A stretch of DNA of 64,000 nucleotides, taken from positions 124,001-188,000 of the forward strand of contig JAMXBD010002498.1 in NCBI GenBank assembly GCA_024138025.1, written 5' to 3'. The notes under the pieces were generated by a model. The model was not told the origin of the DNA, searched no databases, and saw only the letters and a list, made by a program, of their open reading frames with translations. Each line of letters opens with the position of its first letter. Position 1 is the first letter of the stretch. Of the stretch, positions 1 to 11,843 are shown piece after piece. Made by a program: the position numbers and the translations under genes. Source of the DNA: Combretum micranthum (Eukaryota > Streptophyta > Magnoliopsida > Myrtales > Combretaceae).

Positions 1-1175
1 ATGGTGGGAAGGTTTGAAGAGAGATATTGCTCAATATGTTTCCAAGTGTTTGACTTGTCAACAAATAAAAATCGAGCATCAACGACCCGGAGGAGAACTT
101 CAACCTTTATCCATACCTGAATGGAAATGGGATGATATCACTATGGATTTCATATCGGCTTTACCCAAGACTATTGCCAAATGAAGTTATTTGGGTAATC
201 GTGGATAGATTAACGAAATCGGCTCATTTCATACCTTTGAGGGTTGGAGATTCCTTAGAAAGAATGGCACATATCTATATCAAAGAAATAGTGAGATTAC
301 ACGGATTCCGAAGACAATTACTTCTGATCGAGATTCTCGCTTTGTCAGCCGGTTTTGGAAAAGTCTACATGCCTTTAGGTACTCAACTTCAGTTTAGTAC
401 TGCATTTCATCCACAGACAGACGGGCAATCGGAAAGAACGATTCAAATCTTGGAAGATATGCTTAGAGCATGTGCTCTAGATTTTGGCAATAAGTGGGAT
501 ACTTATTTGCCACTTGTTGAATTTGCCTACAACAATAGTTTCCAAGTAACAATTCAATGGCACCCTATGAAGCACTTTATGGTAGGAAATGCAGATCTCC
601 AATACACTGGGATGAAGTTGGGGAAAGAGTTATTTTGGGTCCAGAATTGGTACAACAAGCAGTGGATAAATCCAAGTAGTTAAGCAAAGGATGAAAACGG
701 CTCAAGATCGGTATAAAAGCTATGCTGACATGAGAGAAGACCATTGGAGTTTGAAGTTGGCGATCATGTGTTTCTTAAAATTTCTCCAACAAAAGGGATT
801 ATTAGATTTGGAGCTAGAGGCAAATTGAATCCAAGGTACATTGGTCCGTATGAGATTCTAGAAAGAATTGGACCATTAGCTTATCGATTGGCTCTACCAC
901 CAAATTTGTCGGAAGTGCATGATGTATTCCATGTGTCACAACTTCGAAAATGTATATCAGATCCCGAAGCTATCATTTCTACACATCAACCAGAGGTTCA
1001 ACCGAATTTGAGCACAGTGAGAAACCGATCAAAGTCTTGGATAGATTGATAAAGTGTTGAGGAGAAAAGTAATTCCTTATGTGAAGGTTTGTGGACTGGA
1101 CAAACCGAGAGAGAAGCAGTGGGAGCCCGAGATGAAATGAAGCAAAAGTACCCGAGTTATTTGAATAGTGTTTAA
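1..1175 (+). pseudogene. Ty3/gypsy (Tekay-like) integrase and chromodomain, broken
   Basis: This is the 3' part of a gypsy pol gene that begins before the window. The first 120 bases encode the end of the H2C2 zinc finger (CLTCQQ) and the start of the DDE integrase core (MDFI). The signature DRLTKSAHFIP follows, then the second Asp region (SDRDSRF, near 325), and the third catalytic residue in DGQSERTIQILEDML near 420-460. A GPY/F-type domain (RYIGPYEILERIG, near 835) and a decayed chromodomain (PYVKV then WEPE, near 1078-1130) close it. Integrase inserts the cDNA; the chromodomain is thought to steer it to heterochromatin. At least four frame changes and several stops show it is not functional. 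It is followed directly by a PPT and LTR of the same strand. The chromodomain and the tail 'cgaggacgaaac' fit Tekay/Del. Lineage is inferred; family is certain. Confidence 0.9.
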
Positions 1176-1206
1176 GGTAAGCTAAGTTTCGAGGACGAAA
1201 CTTTTT

Positions 1207-1220
1207 GAAGGAGGAGAGAA
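1207..1220 (+). other. Polypurine tract of the type A chromovirus
   Basis: A purine-only run (gaaggaggagagaa) lies immediately before the TG that opens the LTR at 1221. It comes about 20 bases after 'cgaggacgaaac', which is typical upstream of the PPT in Tekay-type chromoviruses. It would prime plus-strand cDNA synthesis. Confidence 0.85.
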
Positions 1221-1272
1221 TGAAATAGCCATGAATTCCTTAAATTACATATTAATGTGTTATTGAAATGAA

Positions 1273-1303
<31 letters not shown>
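1273..1303. repeat. Compound (AT)n(GT)n microsatellite in LTR
   Basis: An uninterrupted AT run passes straight into a GT run within the U3 part of the type A LTR. The other type A copies lack a long version, so it expanded after insertion. Confidence 0.95.
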
Positions 1304-2181
1304 CTTGGTAATATAATTAGTGAATGTGTTAGACATGTGTTATTTTGTATGTGTAGTATTATGAAATTAATATTATTGTTTGATATGTATAAATGTGTGT
1401 ATAGTGTAATGAATAAATGTGTCTTTTGCAAATTAATATGCATGTGATATGTTTAGAATTTAATAAAATTACTTTTGAATTGTTTAGATTAATGACAAAA
1501 TTTGTAAATTTAGTCCACTTTTTAAGAAACCTAAATACAACTCAAAGCATTTGAAATTACCCAAATTAATCCTAGGACAAATACACCCCTAATGGCAAAT
1601 TTTGGATAGAATTGACTTCAATTGGACAAGTTAGGACTCTTTTTGCAGCCCTATTTTCCCATACGAATTTTCTTTCTTTTCTTTCTTTCTTTCTTCTTTT
1701 TCCATCCAAAATCTTAAACCCTAAGCCAAGATTAACTACAAGCTTTTGGATTTAAACACATTCCAAGCCAAGATTTAGTCATGTAAGTTAAATGCAAACT
1801 TTATCTTTTTATTTTATGTTCTATATTGTGTTTGTTTGTAAATGTTAGATAGAAATGAATTTTATGTTAATTGTGTGGGATTGATTTGGTGCATTGATGT
1901 AGTTTAAACAAGATTATGTGGCTAAAGGAGTGGTAGTTTATATCTTATATGAGTGTTGATATGTGAGATGATGTTTTGGAAGATTGAAGAATTGAGTGTG
2001 GAGTAGATTGAAGTGTGATTAGTGTTTTGATGATTAGAAGTAGAATTCATGTTGTTAGGATAGTGTTTGGATCATATAACAAGCTTTGGAAAGTTTGGAT
2101 TAAGTTTGGGAATTTTTGAAAATGAACAAAGTTGTAATAAAACAGGGGAAATCAAAAACATTTTCGTATAGGCTAAATTTG

Positions 2182-2556
2182 GTCGTACGGCATCTGGGCT
2201 TCTACGCCGCCGGCTTATAGGCGGTGTTGGAAGAACAGAATCAAATTTCTTAAAGCATTCGAACGCGCCAGCTTTCACTGGAAAAGTCAGCCAGCGTTCT
2301 TTTTTAAATTGTTCGCCGGCTACTGGGATTCCAAAGCCGGCGTAGAGTAAAAAGCTGCCAGTACATGGATACGCTGCCGGTTTGTACCTCTGCTAAACTT
2401 TTGGAATTTGAATTTTGCATTCTACACCGGCTCAAACCGCGACGTAGAATGAAGGCAGTCGGCGTACCCTTGAACGCTGCCAGCATTGGCAGTGTTGATT
2501 TTCAGAGTATCGACACCAGTTCAAAGCCGCCGGCTTTGAGTGCCGGCGTATCCCCT
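2182..2556. repeat. GCCGG module, copy 1
   Basis: This GC-rich island lies in an otherwise AT-rich LTR. It is built of imperfect palindromes such as 'acgccgccggcttataggcg' and 'aaagccgccggctttgag', separated by AT-rich linkers; one linker reads aacagaatcaaa (2234-2245). The right edge is 'ggcgtatcccctg'. It falls between the donor-like site near 1786 and the exon-like segment at 2768. It carries no sustained ORF. Four other copies are at 12834-13300, 21471-21770, 26188-26202 plus 30304-30880, and 40207-40522. Confidence 0.85.
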
Positions 2557-3531
2557 GCTTTTGAATTTTAAAAACTTTCTTCAAAATTTTTCGAAGTTTG
2601 ATATATGATCAATTAAGTATTTGTTAAGCGTTCTAGGATATAATAGGATGTTTAAATGCTTTATTATGACTTTGTATTAATTTATTTGGATTTCTTTGAT
2701 TATTGTATTTTCAACTAGTTAATTAGTGCTTAAGCTAAATGTGAAATTTAATATTGATTTAAACAGTGATAGATCCTCACCCAGTCAACCCCGTTAATTT
2801 CGAGCTATCTCAGGTACGCAGTAACTTGCTTGTTTCTTTGCTAGGATAGGCATCAAAGTCAAACTACTTTAAATTAAGAAAATCCTATTAATATGAGTGT
2901 TGATTGTCTTTGTTTGTCGTTGAATCTGGTTCGGAGAGCGGCACCCTGCTCAGATTGGGGCAGGGTACTTTCTCATTATGGAATGGAATTGTTTAGGAGA
3001 TATGAGTTCGAGCTACTCATATCAACCCCTGAGCGTCGTGATGCGTTACTCAGGAACCCCTAGTATTACGGGTTATGCCGGAAGGTGGGGCTGCCTAGTC
3101 TGTATGAACAGTAGGGACCACTCAGGGAAGCGGACGTAATACTAGATCCTTGTTGTCCGAAGTTTGAATACTCCCGTATTGTTTTTACTAACTAAAGACT
3201 TAATAATAAACAAGTGATTATTGCATAATGCATTTAGCCTAAGAATGTGTGATCTACTTCGCATTTTGTATTCTTTACTTGTGTACTGGGCCTTTGGCTC
3301 ATATTTTATCCATTTTAGGTGATGACTCCGATGAGTTCTATACGAGTATGGGATACGGAACGACTTTGAAGATTTTCTTGATGGTTTGGAGGATTAGAGA
3401 ACCTAGACTCAATGGAACCCATGAATGTAATAGATTAGATGAGATTCTTTGATTGATGATGTAATTAAAGAGTTAGTTGGGATTGTGTTTTGAGGATTTT
3501 GGTTAAGGCTTGTAAGAAGCCTTTGGATGTA

Positions 3532-3555
3532 ATATATATATATATATATATATAT
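3532..3555. repeat. (AT)n microsatellite
   Basis: A simple AT dinucleotide run close to the 3' end of the type A LTR. The solo LTR at 11844-14744 has a shorter run at the same relative place ('tgtatatatatatgtac' near 14492). Confidence 0.95.
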
Positions 3556-3792
3556 GTATCTAGTTATGTAGGAGTTAAGTTGTTTCCTTTGCCAAGACGT
3601 GTAGTAGTATAGTTTGTTTTAAGGTTTAAAAAAAAAAACTATATTTCCTATTGTATATTATCTATATGGAATTAGATAAATAATTACTCAAACAATTCCT
3701 TTAGGCAACCTTACATATAATCTTAGGGGTTATATATGGTTGGGGAACCGTTATCTCCTATTTCAAATATAGGGTGATATTGGGTCCTTACA

Positions 3793-4021
3793 TACGTTGT
3801 GTGGTCATGTGTCGTCTTAAATTAAGAGTCAAGTCAAGATATCAGTTATTAGTCGTTTGTTGTCTTTATTGAGTCTGAGTCTATTTCAAAAAATAGAGTA
3901 AGTGAAGGTTAAAATTACTAAATTAATTCTTATTGCTTATATATGCTTTATGGCATAGAATATCAGTTGTTTAAAGTTAAGAAAATATTTAAATCTCGAA
4001 ATATTTTGTCGAAAATGAAAA
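3793..4021. other. AT-rich spacer, no gene seen
   Basis: Flanking DNA between the end of the type A LTR and the proposed start of the old type B LTR. I see no coding potential, repeat or structural motif. The first five bases (tacgt) would be the right-hand TSD of the type A element. Confidence 0.5.
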
Positions 4022-5394
4022 TGTAAGAAATTCAAATAAATGTTATAAAAGACCAAAATAACGTAATTATACTACCTATAGTATAAAAACGTAATAAATA
4101 TGAATGCTTAACAAAGAATCAAAATTTCTTTATGAAATGAAATATAATATCAAAACTTGAAATTAAAACTTAAATTAGAAATTTAAACTCTGATAATCTA
4201 ATTAAGCCAAGGAAAATAATTAATAAGATAAAAATCAAATAGCTTGACTAAATCAAATAATAAATAATTGAATTGATTTGAAACTTCAAATAACCCCTTC
4301 GTTTAGCCAAATTGCTCTTTTTCCAACCAATGAAAATCATTTATCTTTTATAAATTTTAAATTAAATTCTCTTCCTTAATTCCTAAATCTCTAAACTCTT
4401 GGAAAGCCAATTTCAATGTTTAGTAAATTTATAATCTCCAAAATTTGGTCATTTCATAAATTTATTTATTCAATTTTTATTAACAAACTAGACCATTTCT
4501 CTTTTAAATTTACAAATGAACCAAAATTTTCAAATTCATTTATCAAAAATTATAAATTTTTCTAAATTAACTAATTGAACTTAAAATTCTATTTTCTTGA
4601 TTCCCGCAAATTTTGAGTTCAAATGCACATTTTAAAATATCAGTTTTAGGCCCGAACTCAAGCTAAGTATAAAATTCTTGCAAAATTAAATTCTAAACTT
4701 GATTTTCAACTCAAGCTACTAATTTTTATGTTATACATCTGGAAATTATCTTCTAATTATCTTTGGTACTCTATAAAATCATCTGAAAAGTTTAAACTGA
4801 ACCCCATTGCTCATAATTATCCTTAATTATTTTGTCTCTATCCTATTTAATCTTTTTTCTTTTCCTCCTTTTTGAGCCGCCTCATTTTCTTTCTTTTTCT
4901 CCTCTCTCTCTCCACCGATCCTTCTTCTTCTTCTTTCTCCATTTGCTCTCTTCATTTTTCCTTCAAAATTTCACTCTAAATCTCTGGTTAAAATAAGATT
5001 TTTGAAGAAAACAAACATAAAAAACAAGATCAAAGGTGGAAATCATGCTTAAGCAAGCTTCAAAAGCTTAGGAGGAGTAATAACCAAGGAGATCATGTTA
5101 TATACAAAGATGAGCTTTACTTTTCCTTTGCTTTATCTATTGTTTACTTGTTTATATGATGAGTTAATGTTAGATATATGTTGGATTTATGAAGAAGATG
5201 ATGAATACTGAATATGGGGTTTGATGGTGTTTGATATTGTTTGATGAGTATAGAAGTGTTAGAAGTATGAAATTTAGCTTGTATGATGCTTAGATGGTGT
5301 TTTGATGGAAGTAAAATGTGTAAAAATTGATAACAAGATGTAAAAGAAACAAAGAAAATTCATGCACAATAGTGGAGTCTCAAATGGGGATGTT

Positions 5395-5585
5395 TGGAAG
5401 GGTGTTCCAATTTTTATGTAAAGGTTTTGAGTTGAAATAGCCCTTGAAACGACTCGTTTGAGGGGGTGTATGGAGCAAAAGACTCTTAAAACTGCCGGTT
5501 TAGAGGGGTGCTTCATTTTCGGATCATTTTAGGGTAAGGCCTCTGGGTTGAAACGACCCTTGAAATGGCCTGTTTGGTTTCCTCT
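5395..5585. repeat. Degenerate repeated module inside old type B LTR
   Basis: Two related segments occur about 125 bp apart: 'gagttgaaatagcccttgaa' (near 5431) and 'gggttgaaacgacccttgaa' (near 5546). Each is followed by a 'ctcgtttg' or 'cctgtttgg' tail. A 'ccggtttagaggggtgcttc' segment lies between them. The arrangement resembles the GC-richer modules in the other LTR families, but the sequence differs. Confidence 0.55.
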
Positions 5586-8079
5586 ACCACAACACAGTTT
5601 CGTATTTTGATCATAACTTTTTCATCTAACCTCGGATTGAAATGATTCAAAATGCTATGGAAAGCTTAAAAAGAGATATACAATTTCATATTTTAATTTT
5701 TTAGAAATTATAAAAGTATCAAGGCCTAAATTTTGATTGATTTCAGTTGCTACATATTCCAAACAAAGTTAAAAACTTGTGTTTGTTTATTAAATGTATG
5801 TAGTTAAGTATAAAATGAACTTAGCTAATAAACTTAGGTTCAAGTTAAATAAATGAAATTGAATGAATTAGATTGATTAAGTTTAATAAACTTGACTAAG
5901 ATTAAGTCAACATCAGCTTAAGTTAATATGAATCTTAGATATAGAAGAACTTTGTTAATCAATTTAAGTTCAACTTAACTAGATAGACTTTAGTAAGCTA
6001 AAAATGAATTAGATTTATTAAGTTTAATCGAAATGACTTAGTAATTGAATTAAATGGTTAATTCTAATAAACTTGGTTAGGATAAAGTTAAAATGGGTTA
6101 ATAGCTAATAATTAGATTAAAATGACATGTTAGGATAACCATATTTTATGTCAAGAAAATGTTGTTTCAAATGTGTGTTTGCTTAGGAAATAAATGTTTT
6201 TGTAATATGTGTTTTTGATGATTTTTAATAAATGATTATAATTAAAGAGGAAAGAAATACTTTAACAGACATGGAGAATTGTCCATATCTTGCAGGACGC
6301 TCTTTACAGCCATGGCGAGGTTCCTACTTAGTGTTTTGTCAAATAGATCTTAAAATGGATTTAATTTCTTGAATAGATGTTTGTTTTGATATATTCTTTG
6401 GAATAGCCTTAGCCAATATTCTACTTATGTTCGAATTTCGTATATGAAGGATGATGATGATTTGATGTTGTTGATGATTTGATATTGATAGGGATAATGT
6501 TTTGGATTTCCTAGAAGCTTGTTAAGACCAGCTTAGATGTCAGGTGGGTAACATTGGTCCCATACCTTGTTTGTGCGTGTAATGTAGTTGTACTTAAATT
6601 TAAGATAAATTAATTAAATGTGCATGGGGATAGGGCATTCGTTTGCTGTTTAGTGATTGTCTGATTGATAAAATTACTAACAAAAAGTGATCACCCATTG
6701 TTTGTCATAACTGAGTAGTTGTTAGCGGAAGAGTGTTTAAAAATTGATTGATCATTTAGTAAATAGACTTAATACTATTTGGCTATTTAATTAAACAATC
6801 ATTTATTGCACGACAACATATTTAATCCCCTAGAATTTATGCTCGGTTATGTTCAAACCCTAAGCCAGAAGTCAACCGGAAACCCCAAAGTCAACAAATG
6901 CGCATCAAACCCTAATAGATTAGATCATGGAATCCCGTGCTCCTAATCTTGAAACAACGAAATTGAGATAGTAGTGGATAATAGTTCGTAATAATATAAG
7001 AATGCATAAAAATATCATATTCGATAATTTTTTATGTCTTTCGATCAAAACAGGATCAGTTTTCTAAAATCGTGCCCCGATACCCCTAACGACAAAAATA
7101 TTCTGATAATACCAACAAATTCGTAAAAATATAAGGATTTCAAATATATCAATTTTATAATTTTTCAGCATCTAAAAATATCAGATATAGCTTAAGTATA
7201 CATATTTTCTTTACTATCGGTATTAATTTGTTTTATCTACTATTCATAGTACTATTCTACAGTATTCATTACTATTCACCTATTTCTACTTTTTTTGCAA
7301 CCTATTTCTACACTCTACCATACCTATTATCTACTTTCTACTTTTTCTATATATCTCCATTCACATCAAACTTTACATCTTATTACTTTTAATTAACAAA
7401 AATACAAAACAAATCAAAATCACTCCCTCTCTCCTCTCTAAGCATCACGCCAACCCTTTCTCTCCCTCATACACTCACTTTTATTTTTCTTTTTCAATTT
7501 ATTTAATTCATATAATTTTCACTCCAAAAATTCTATAAATACCCCTCTCTGTCGAATTCTTTCACACACTCATTCTCCTTACTAAAACTCTCCAAAAATC
7601 TCATCTCAAACACTCTCTACCAAAATATCTCTTTTCTTTTTTTTACTACCCAATTTTTCTACACATTTCTTACACACATAAACACTATCCAATGTTTTCT
7701 TCTACTACCACTTCCATACTTTCTTTTAGGTAAAAGTTCTTATCTCTTTCTTTCTACCATGTCATGTAATTTAATATGACCATGGTGTATGTTTCTTAAA
7801 CATTCAAATATTATAGAAGCAACACTATGTTCATGTTTTGTTCTTGTTCATGAATAAATTTCATATTATGTTGTTTTACTATTATGTTGTTATTATGATC
7901 TTTTATTATTATTACCATGCTTCTAACATAACTTCACATATATATGTTACTATCTTATTTATATATCTATATTTTAGAGCCTAAATTCTCACTAACTCAC
8001 TAACAAGCTTATTACTATATTTGCTCTTATTATTGCTTTTTCTTTTCTTTCTTTTTCTTTTTTTTTTGGGACATAGTCT

Positions 8080-8157
8080 CGGGTTGCCTTGATGAAGCTA
8101 AGGCTCTCAATATTTGACCTAGTTACCTTGATGAAGCTAAGGTTCCCAATACTTGAT
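8080..8157. repeat. Two-unit tandem repeat in type B LTR
   Basis: Two units of about 39-40 bp share 'accttgatgaagctaagg' (first copy 'gccttgatgaagctaagg'), followed by 'ctcccaata'-like text. The same doublet is in reverse complement at 28774-28849 of the other type B solo LTR, so it predates both insertions. Confidence 0.85.
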
Positions 8158-9177
8158 TATAATATCTTGCTTATTATTGCTATATTGCTTATTAATATTA
8201 TCTTGCTTCTTATCCCATATTTTCATCATCTACATACTACATGCTCATAATACATGCATCTACATAATGGTAATGTCTTAACTATATTTAAAATGGAGCT
8301 TTTTTTTTTAATAGAGGAACTTGAACATAAATTTTCTATTATGTAACTTGTCACTAAATAAATGAGTTATCATCAACAACATAAAAATGGATTTTTATAA
8401 CATTTTCTCAAGTTTCTCAAAGTCTTCTCAAATAACAATAAGAATAGTTTTACCAAGGAAATAAAAGAAATAAACACCTTCTTTTTATAATATGGTAACC
8501 TAAGTCTTAGTAAAAATAATTTGTTGGTATTCGAAGTTTTCACAAAAGCTTGAGAATTAAAGTTTTTTCAACTTCATAACAAAATTAAGAAGCAAACTAG
8601 TTTTCAAAGATAAGATAAAATCAACCCATAAATTTATAAACCCACTTACAAAAATAATGATTTTCAAGTTTTCAAAGAAGGAACCTATTTTAAAAGAAAT
8701 AACAAGAATATAAATATGATAAGATCAAGAATAAAGAATTATATCAATAAAGATGATTTCTTTTCAAATAAAATTGGTAGAGGAAATAAAAGACCAAGTT
8801 CTAGAAACAAAAATTCATGTTTAAAGAGTTAATAAACAAGAATATAAGAGGAAAGGACTCATTTGTTAAAACCATTCTAAAGGCAAGTTTATAAATAAGT
8901 TATCAACAACTTAATAAACTTTTTGATGACTTTGTTCTTTTATCACTAGAAGTAAAATTTGTGAAAGACCAAAGTTAAGGGAAAAATTTATTTGCTTTGC
9001 AAAAAAGAATGAGGAAAAAAAAGAATATACTCATTTATAATAACCTAAGAAAATATAAATTTTCTTCAAAATACTTTGAAAAAATTTGTTGAGTTAAGTT
9101 TCAACACTTCAACATGAATTGTTTTATGAAATTAATCATTGAGACACTACCATTAAACTATTTGTATATAAAGTGAG

Positions 9178-9179
<2 letters not shown>

Positions 9180-9208
<29 letters not shown>
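9180..9208. repeat. (AT)n microsatellite
   Basis: A simple TA run inside the type B solo LTR, with a smaller one about 20 bases further on. Confidence 0.95.
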
Positions 9209-9211
<3 letters not shown>

Positions 9212-9558
9212 TGAAAAATCTTTTGAGTATATATATATATTTTGCCAAAGGATTTTTGGATAAAGTTGAGTTGGAAAATTGTTTTGCAAAATCTGGAAAT
9301 GTTCATTTTGAATCTGTACTGAGACGTTTAGCAACCCAAATGACCTCATATGTGGGAAATAACCTTATAAATAAATAGATCTTTTCAAGTAGGTAGAAAT
9401 CGATATATAATATGCGAAATTCTGAGTTAAAATAAACATAATGGCCATTTTAAGTTGGAATTTTACTTTATGTGAATTTTGACAAGCTTAGTAGAATAGA
9501 GTTACGAGTTAAGTAGATTTTCTAAGAAATACTTATTTAGGGTATTTCTTTTATATAG

Positions 9559-9628
9559 GTGACGTGGAGTTCAAGCTACCTTATCGGAAGACTATTTCGA
9601 CTAAGGAAGCTTTTGCTGATATGGCCGA
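9559..9628 (+). other. Conserved 70-nt exon-like segment of type B LTR
   Basis: It is preceded by an acceptor-like 'tcttttatatag' and ends ATATGGCCGA before the donor-like GTGAGTTT. The Tekay LTR at 50642 has a segment of exactly the same length between the same signals (51684-51753). Relatives lie at 24860-24928 (69 nt) and 27253-27349 (97 nt). Splicing itself is inferred. Confidence 0.5.
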
Positions 9629-11843
9629 GTGAGTTTAAATTCTCGCAATTGTACTTATGTATTTGCTTATAGGTTAGTAACACTAGATTTTGGGAAAAGA
9701 TAAAACATGCAAGTGCATGTGTTTTACTTACATGGTTGAAATTATGATAAGTATATCAAGGCGGGAATTGTTAACTAATCATTGTATGATTTAGTATTGA
9801 TTATCTGCAAATTCTATGGTCACTTATAAATTGACTAATGCTATACGATGATTATTTAAATTAAATGATTCATGCATGACACGCAATGAGTCACATTGCA
9901 TTCATTACTATACCCTTAGTGGGACAAGGGTATAGTAATGAGGTCAAGGACCTGAAATTATAATCTATGACTTTGATTGTCTGAAATTAAATGGTGAGTG
10001 GGCACCTATATCAACTACATTTGAGCAATTGGTAGGAATCTATTCAAAACTAAAAAAAAAACATCATTTGGGTACTATGGCTTCGTTGCCTGGAACACCT
10101 AACCACCGAATGGAGGGGTAAATCCATTCAAACATATGATTCCCAAAAAATTGTATGTTCACGTGATTGCTTGCATCTCAAATGCTTTATTAAATAACTT
10201 GATTGATTATTGATTGTTGAGTACTTTAACTATGGATTTAATTCTCACTAAGCGAGGAAGCTTACGCCCTTATAGATATCTCTTGCAGTTTCCCCATCTA
10301 TGGTTGAAGCCCTGGGGATATTTCTTGGGGGTATTACCTTTTGGCTTAAGGAGTTTTTGGAAAAAGTTAAAGACTAGATGTAGACTTAGACTTCTTAGTA
10401 AATCACCTTGTAATCATTTTGATTAGGTTTCACTAGACTATGATGAACTATATTTTTTAGGAGAGAATGATCCTTTGATGATTGTAAGACCTTTATATAT
10501 GTTTTCCTATTTCAATATTATCTTATGATTTCCATTCTTAAACTGTTATATAAATGTCTTCTTAAACAACTTGTTTCAAAGTTGGTCCTCTATGATCGTG
10601 AATGTACGCCTTACACCGGTATCGAAGCTTATGGAATGACTGAGATAGTCATACTTAAGCTTTAATATTGAATGTGGCGGACTGTCATATTTAGGGTACC
10701 TTTGGGGCATGACAACATACTTGCATTAGCATAGTATTTATGTCACGTGCTAGCATCTCGATTCTATGGTAGTCCCAAGTTATGTTAGTAGATCTGTTTC
10801 TCTAATTGGATACCATAGAGTTGCTCGTATCCCAAGAACTAAAAAGGCATTTAAAGGACATCGCCTATGTGGGTATTGGCCTAGGAGATGCTAGTACTTA
10901 GGGAGGTTCTATGGTTTTAAGGGAAGTGGAGGGTATATTGGCAGTATAAATGTTTTGATCAATGCACAAAATAAGTTCAAGATGTAGTCCTCACTCCTTA
11001 GATTTTTCTAAGGAGAAGTTAGAGGTTATGTTTGATAAAACAAGTTTTAAAGAAAATCCTCCCTCCTTGGTTATGTCTAAAGAAGTTAGAGGTTATTTTT
11101 CAATGAAATGTATTTCGAAATGAAATCCTCCATCCTTAGTCATATCTAAGGAGCAGTTAGAGGTTACATTAGTTATATAAAATGGTTTTCTAATGAGAAA
11201 GTTGTGAGCTGAAGGCTCTAAATTGAGAAGACACCCCCCTTAGTTCATAGCACTACAGGACATGAATGACTTGAGTTAGCACTTCAACCCTCAGGAGAGA
11301 GCGTAAATCTCCATTGGTTTGGATTCCGTCATCCAAACTGTGCATATCATATGTTTGAGTGTTGCATTACATATGTTTGTTAATAACAATCGTCAAACTT
11401 TTTTTTTTTTTGTTATGTGCATTGGCATTGTCATTCACTAAGCTATAGAGAAGCTCACACCCCATAGTTTTGTGCAAGTGTATCTCAGGATGGGGATGGG
11501 CTAAGAGAGTGTGCAGACTTTGGAGATTTGAAGATTAGCTTAGAATATAATTTATATGTTTTGTAATTAAGTTATTTTGTTTTGTATTAATGTGATAGGC
11601 TTAGAATAGATTGGTTAGATTAAGAACAGTTCAAGGCTTTGTAATACATATATGATCTATTCTCTTTTATTGTTTGGTAGGGGATACTGATTCTCTGCGG
11701 TTCTTGTGGACTATAAAAATTTGTATTTCCTTAGCTATTAAATTGTTTTATGCAATTAAACTTGTATAGCAAATATTAAGTAGAATTTTACAAAACTCTG
11801 ACTTGAAAAACAGTTATCATATCTTATATGCATACTTGATATG

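Larger units (their letters stand above)
1221..3792 (+). mobile_element. 3' LTR of type A chromovirus (2572 bp)
   Basis: The LTR starts TGAAATAGCC right after the PPT and ends GGGTCCTTACA. Two more copies of the family lie at 11844-14744 (+) and 20059-22795 (-), and the ends align. In order it holds an AT/GT microsatellite, a pyrimidine-rich stretch near 1670-1700 resembling a 5'UTR, a donor-like cat^GTAAGTT near 1786, a GC-rich GCCGG module (2182-2556), a short exon-like segment bounded by 'aaacag' and 'GTACGC' (2768-2813), and a second acceptor 'ccattttag' before GTGATGACTCCGATGAG (3320). The conserved text in the three copies is concentrated at these boundaries. The 5' LTR is outside the window, so no TSD can be tested. 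Confidence 0.9.
6821..10714 (+). mobile_element. Solo LTR, type B, TSD ACATA
   Basis: A single 3894-bp LTR with no internal region. It begins TTTAATCCCC, matching the TGTAAGCCC start of the relative at 26203-30303 with a mutated second base. It ends TTGGGGCATGACA. The flanks carry a perfect 5-bp duplication, acata, at 6816-6820 and 10715-10719. It parallels 26203-30303 in reverse complement. Recognisable parts are a pyrimidine-rich stretch (7430-7700), a donor-like 'ttttag^GTAAAAG' (7730), a short tandem repeat (8080-8157), a 70-nt exon-like segment (9559-9628) and an acceptor 'tctcttgcag' near 10288. Solo LTRs arise by recombination between the two LTRs of a full element. Confidence 0.9.

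Noticed and set aside
2072..2571. Short ORFs on both strands in GCCGG module copy 1
   Set aside because: They arise from the GC-rich composition and palindromes. No corresponding frame survives in the other copies.
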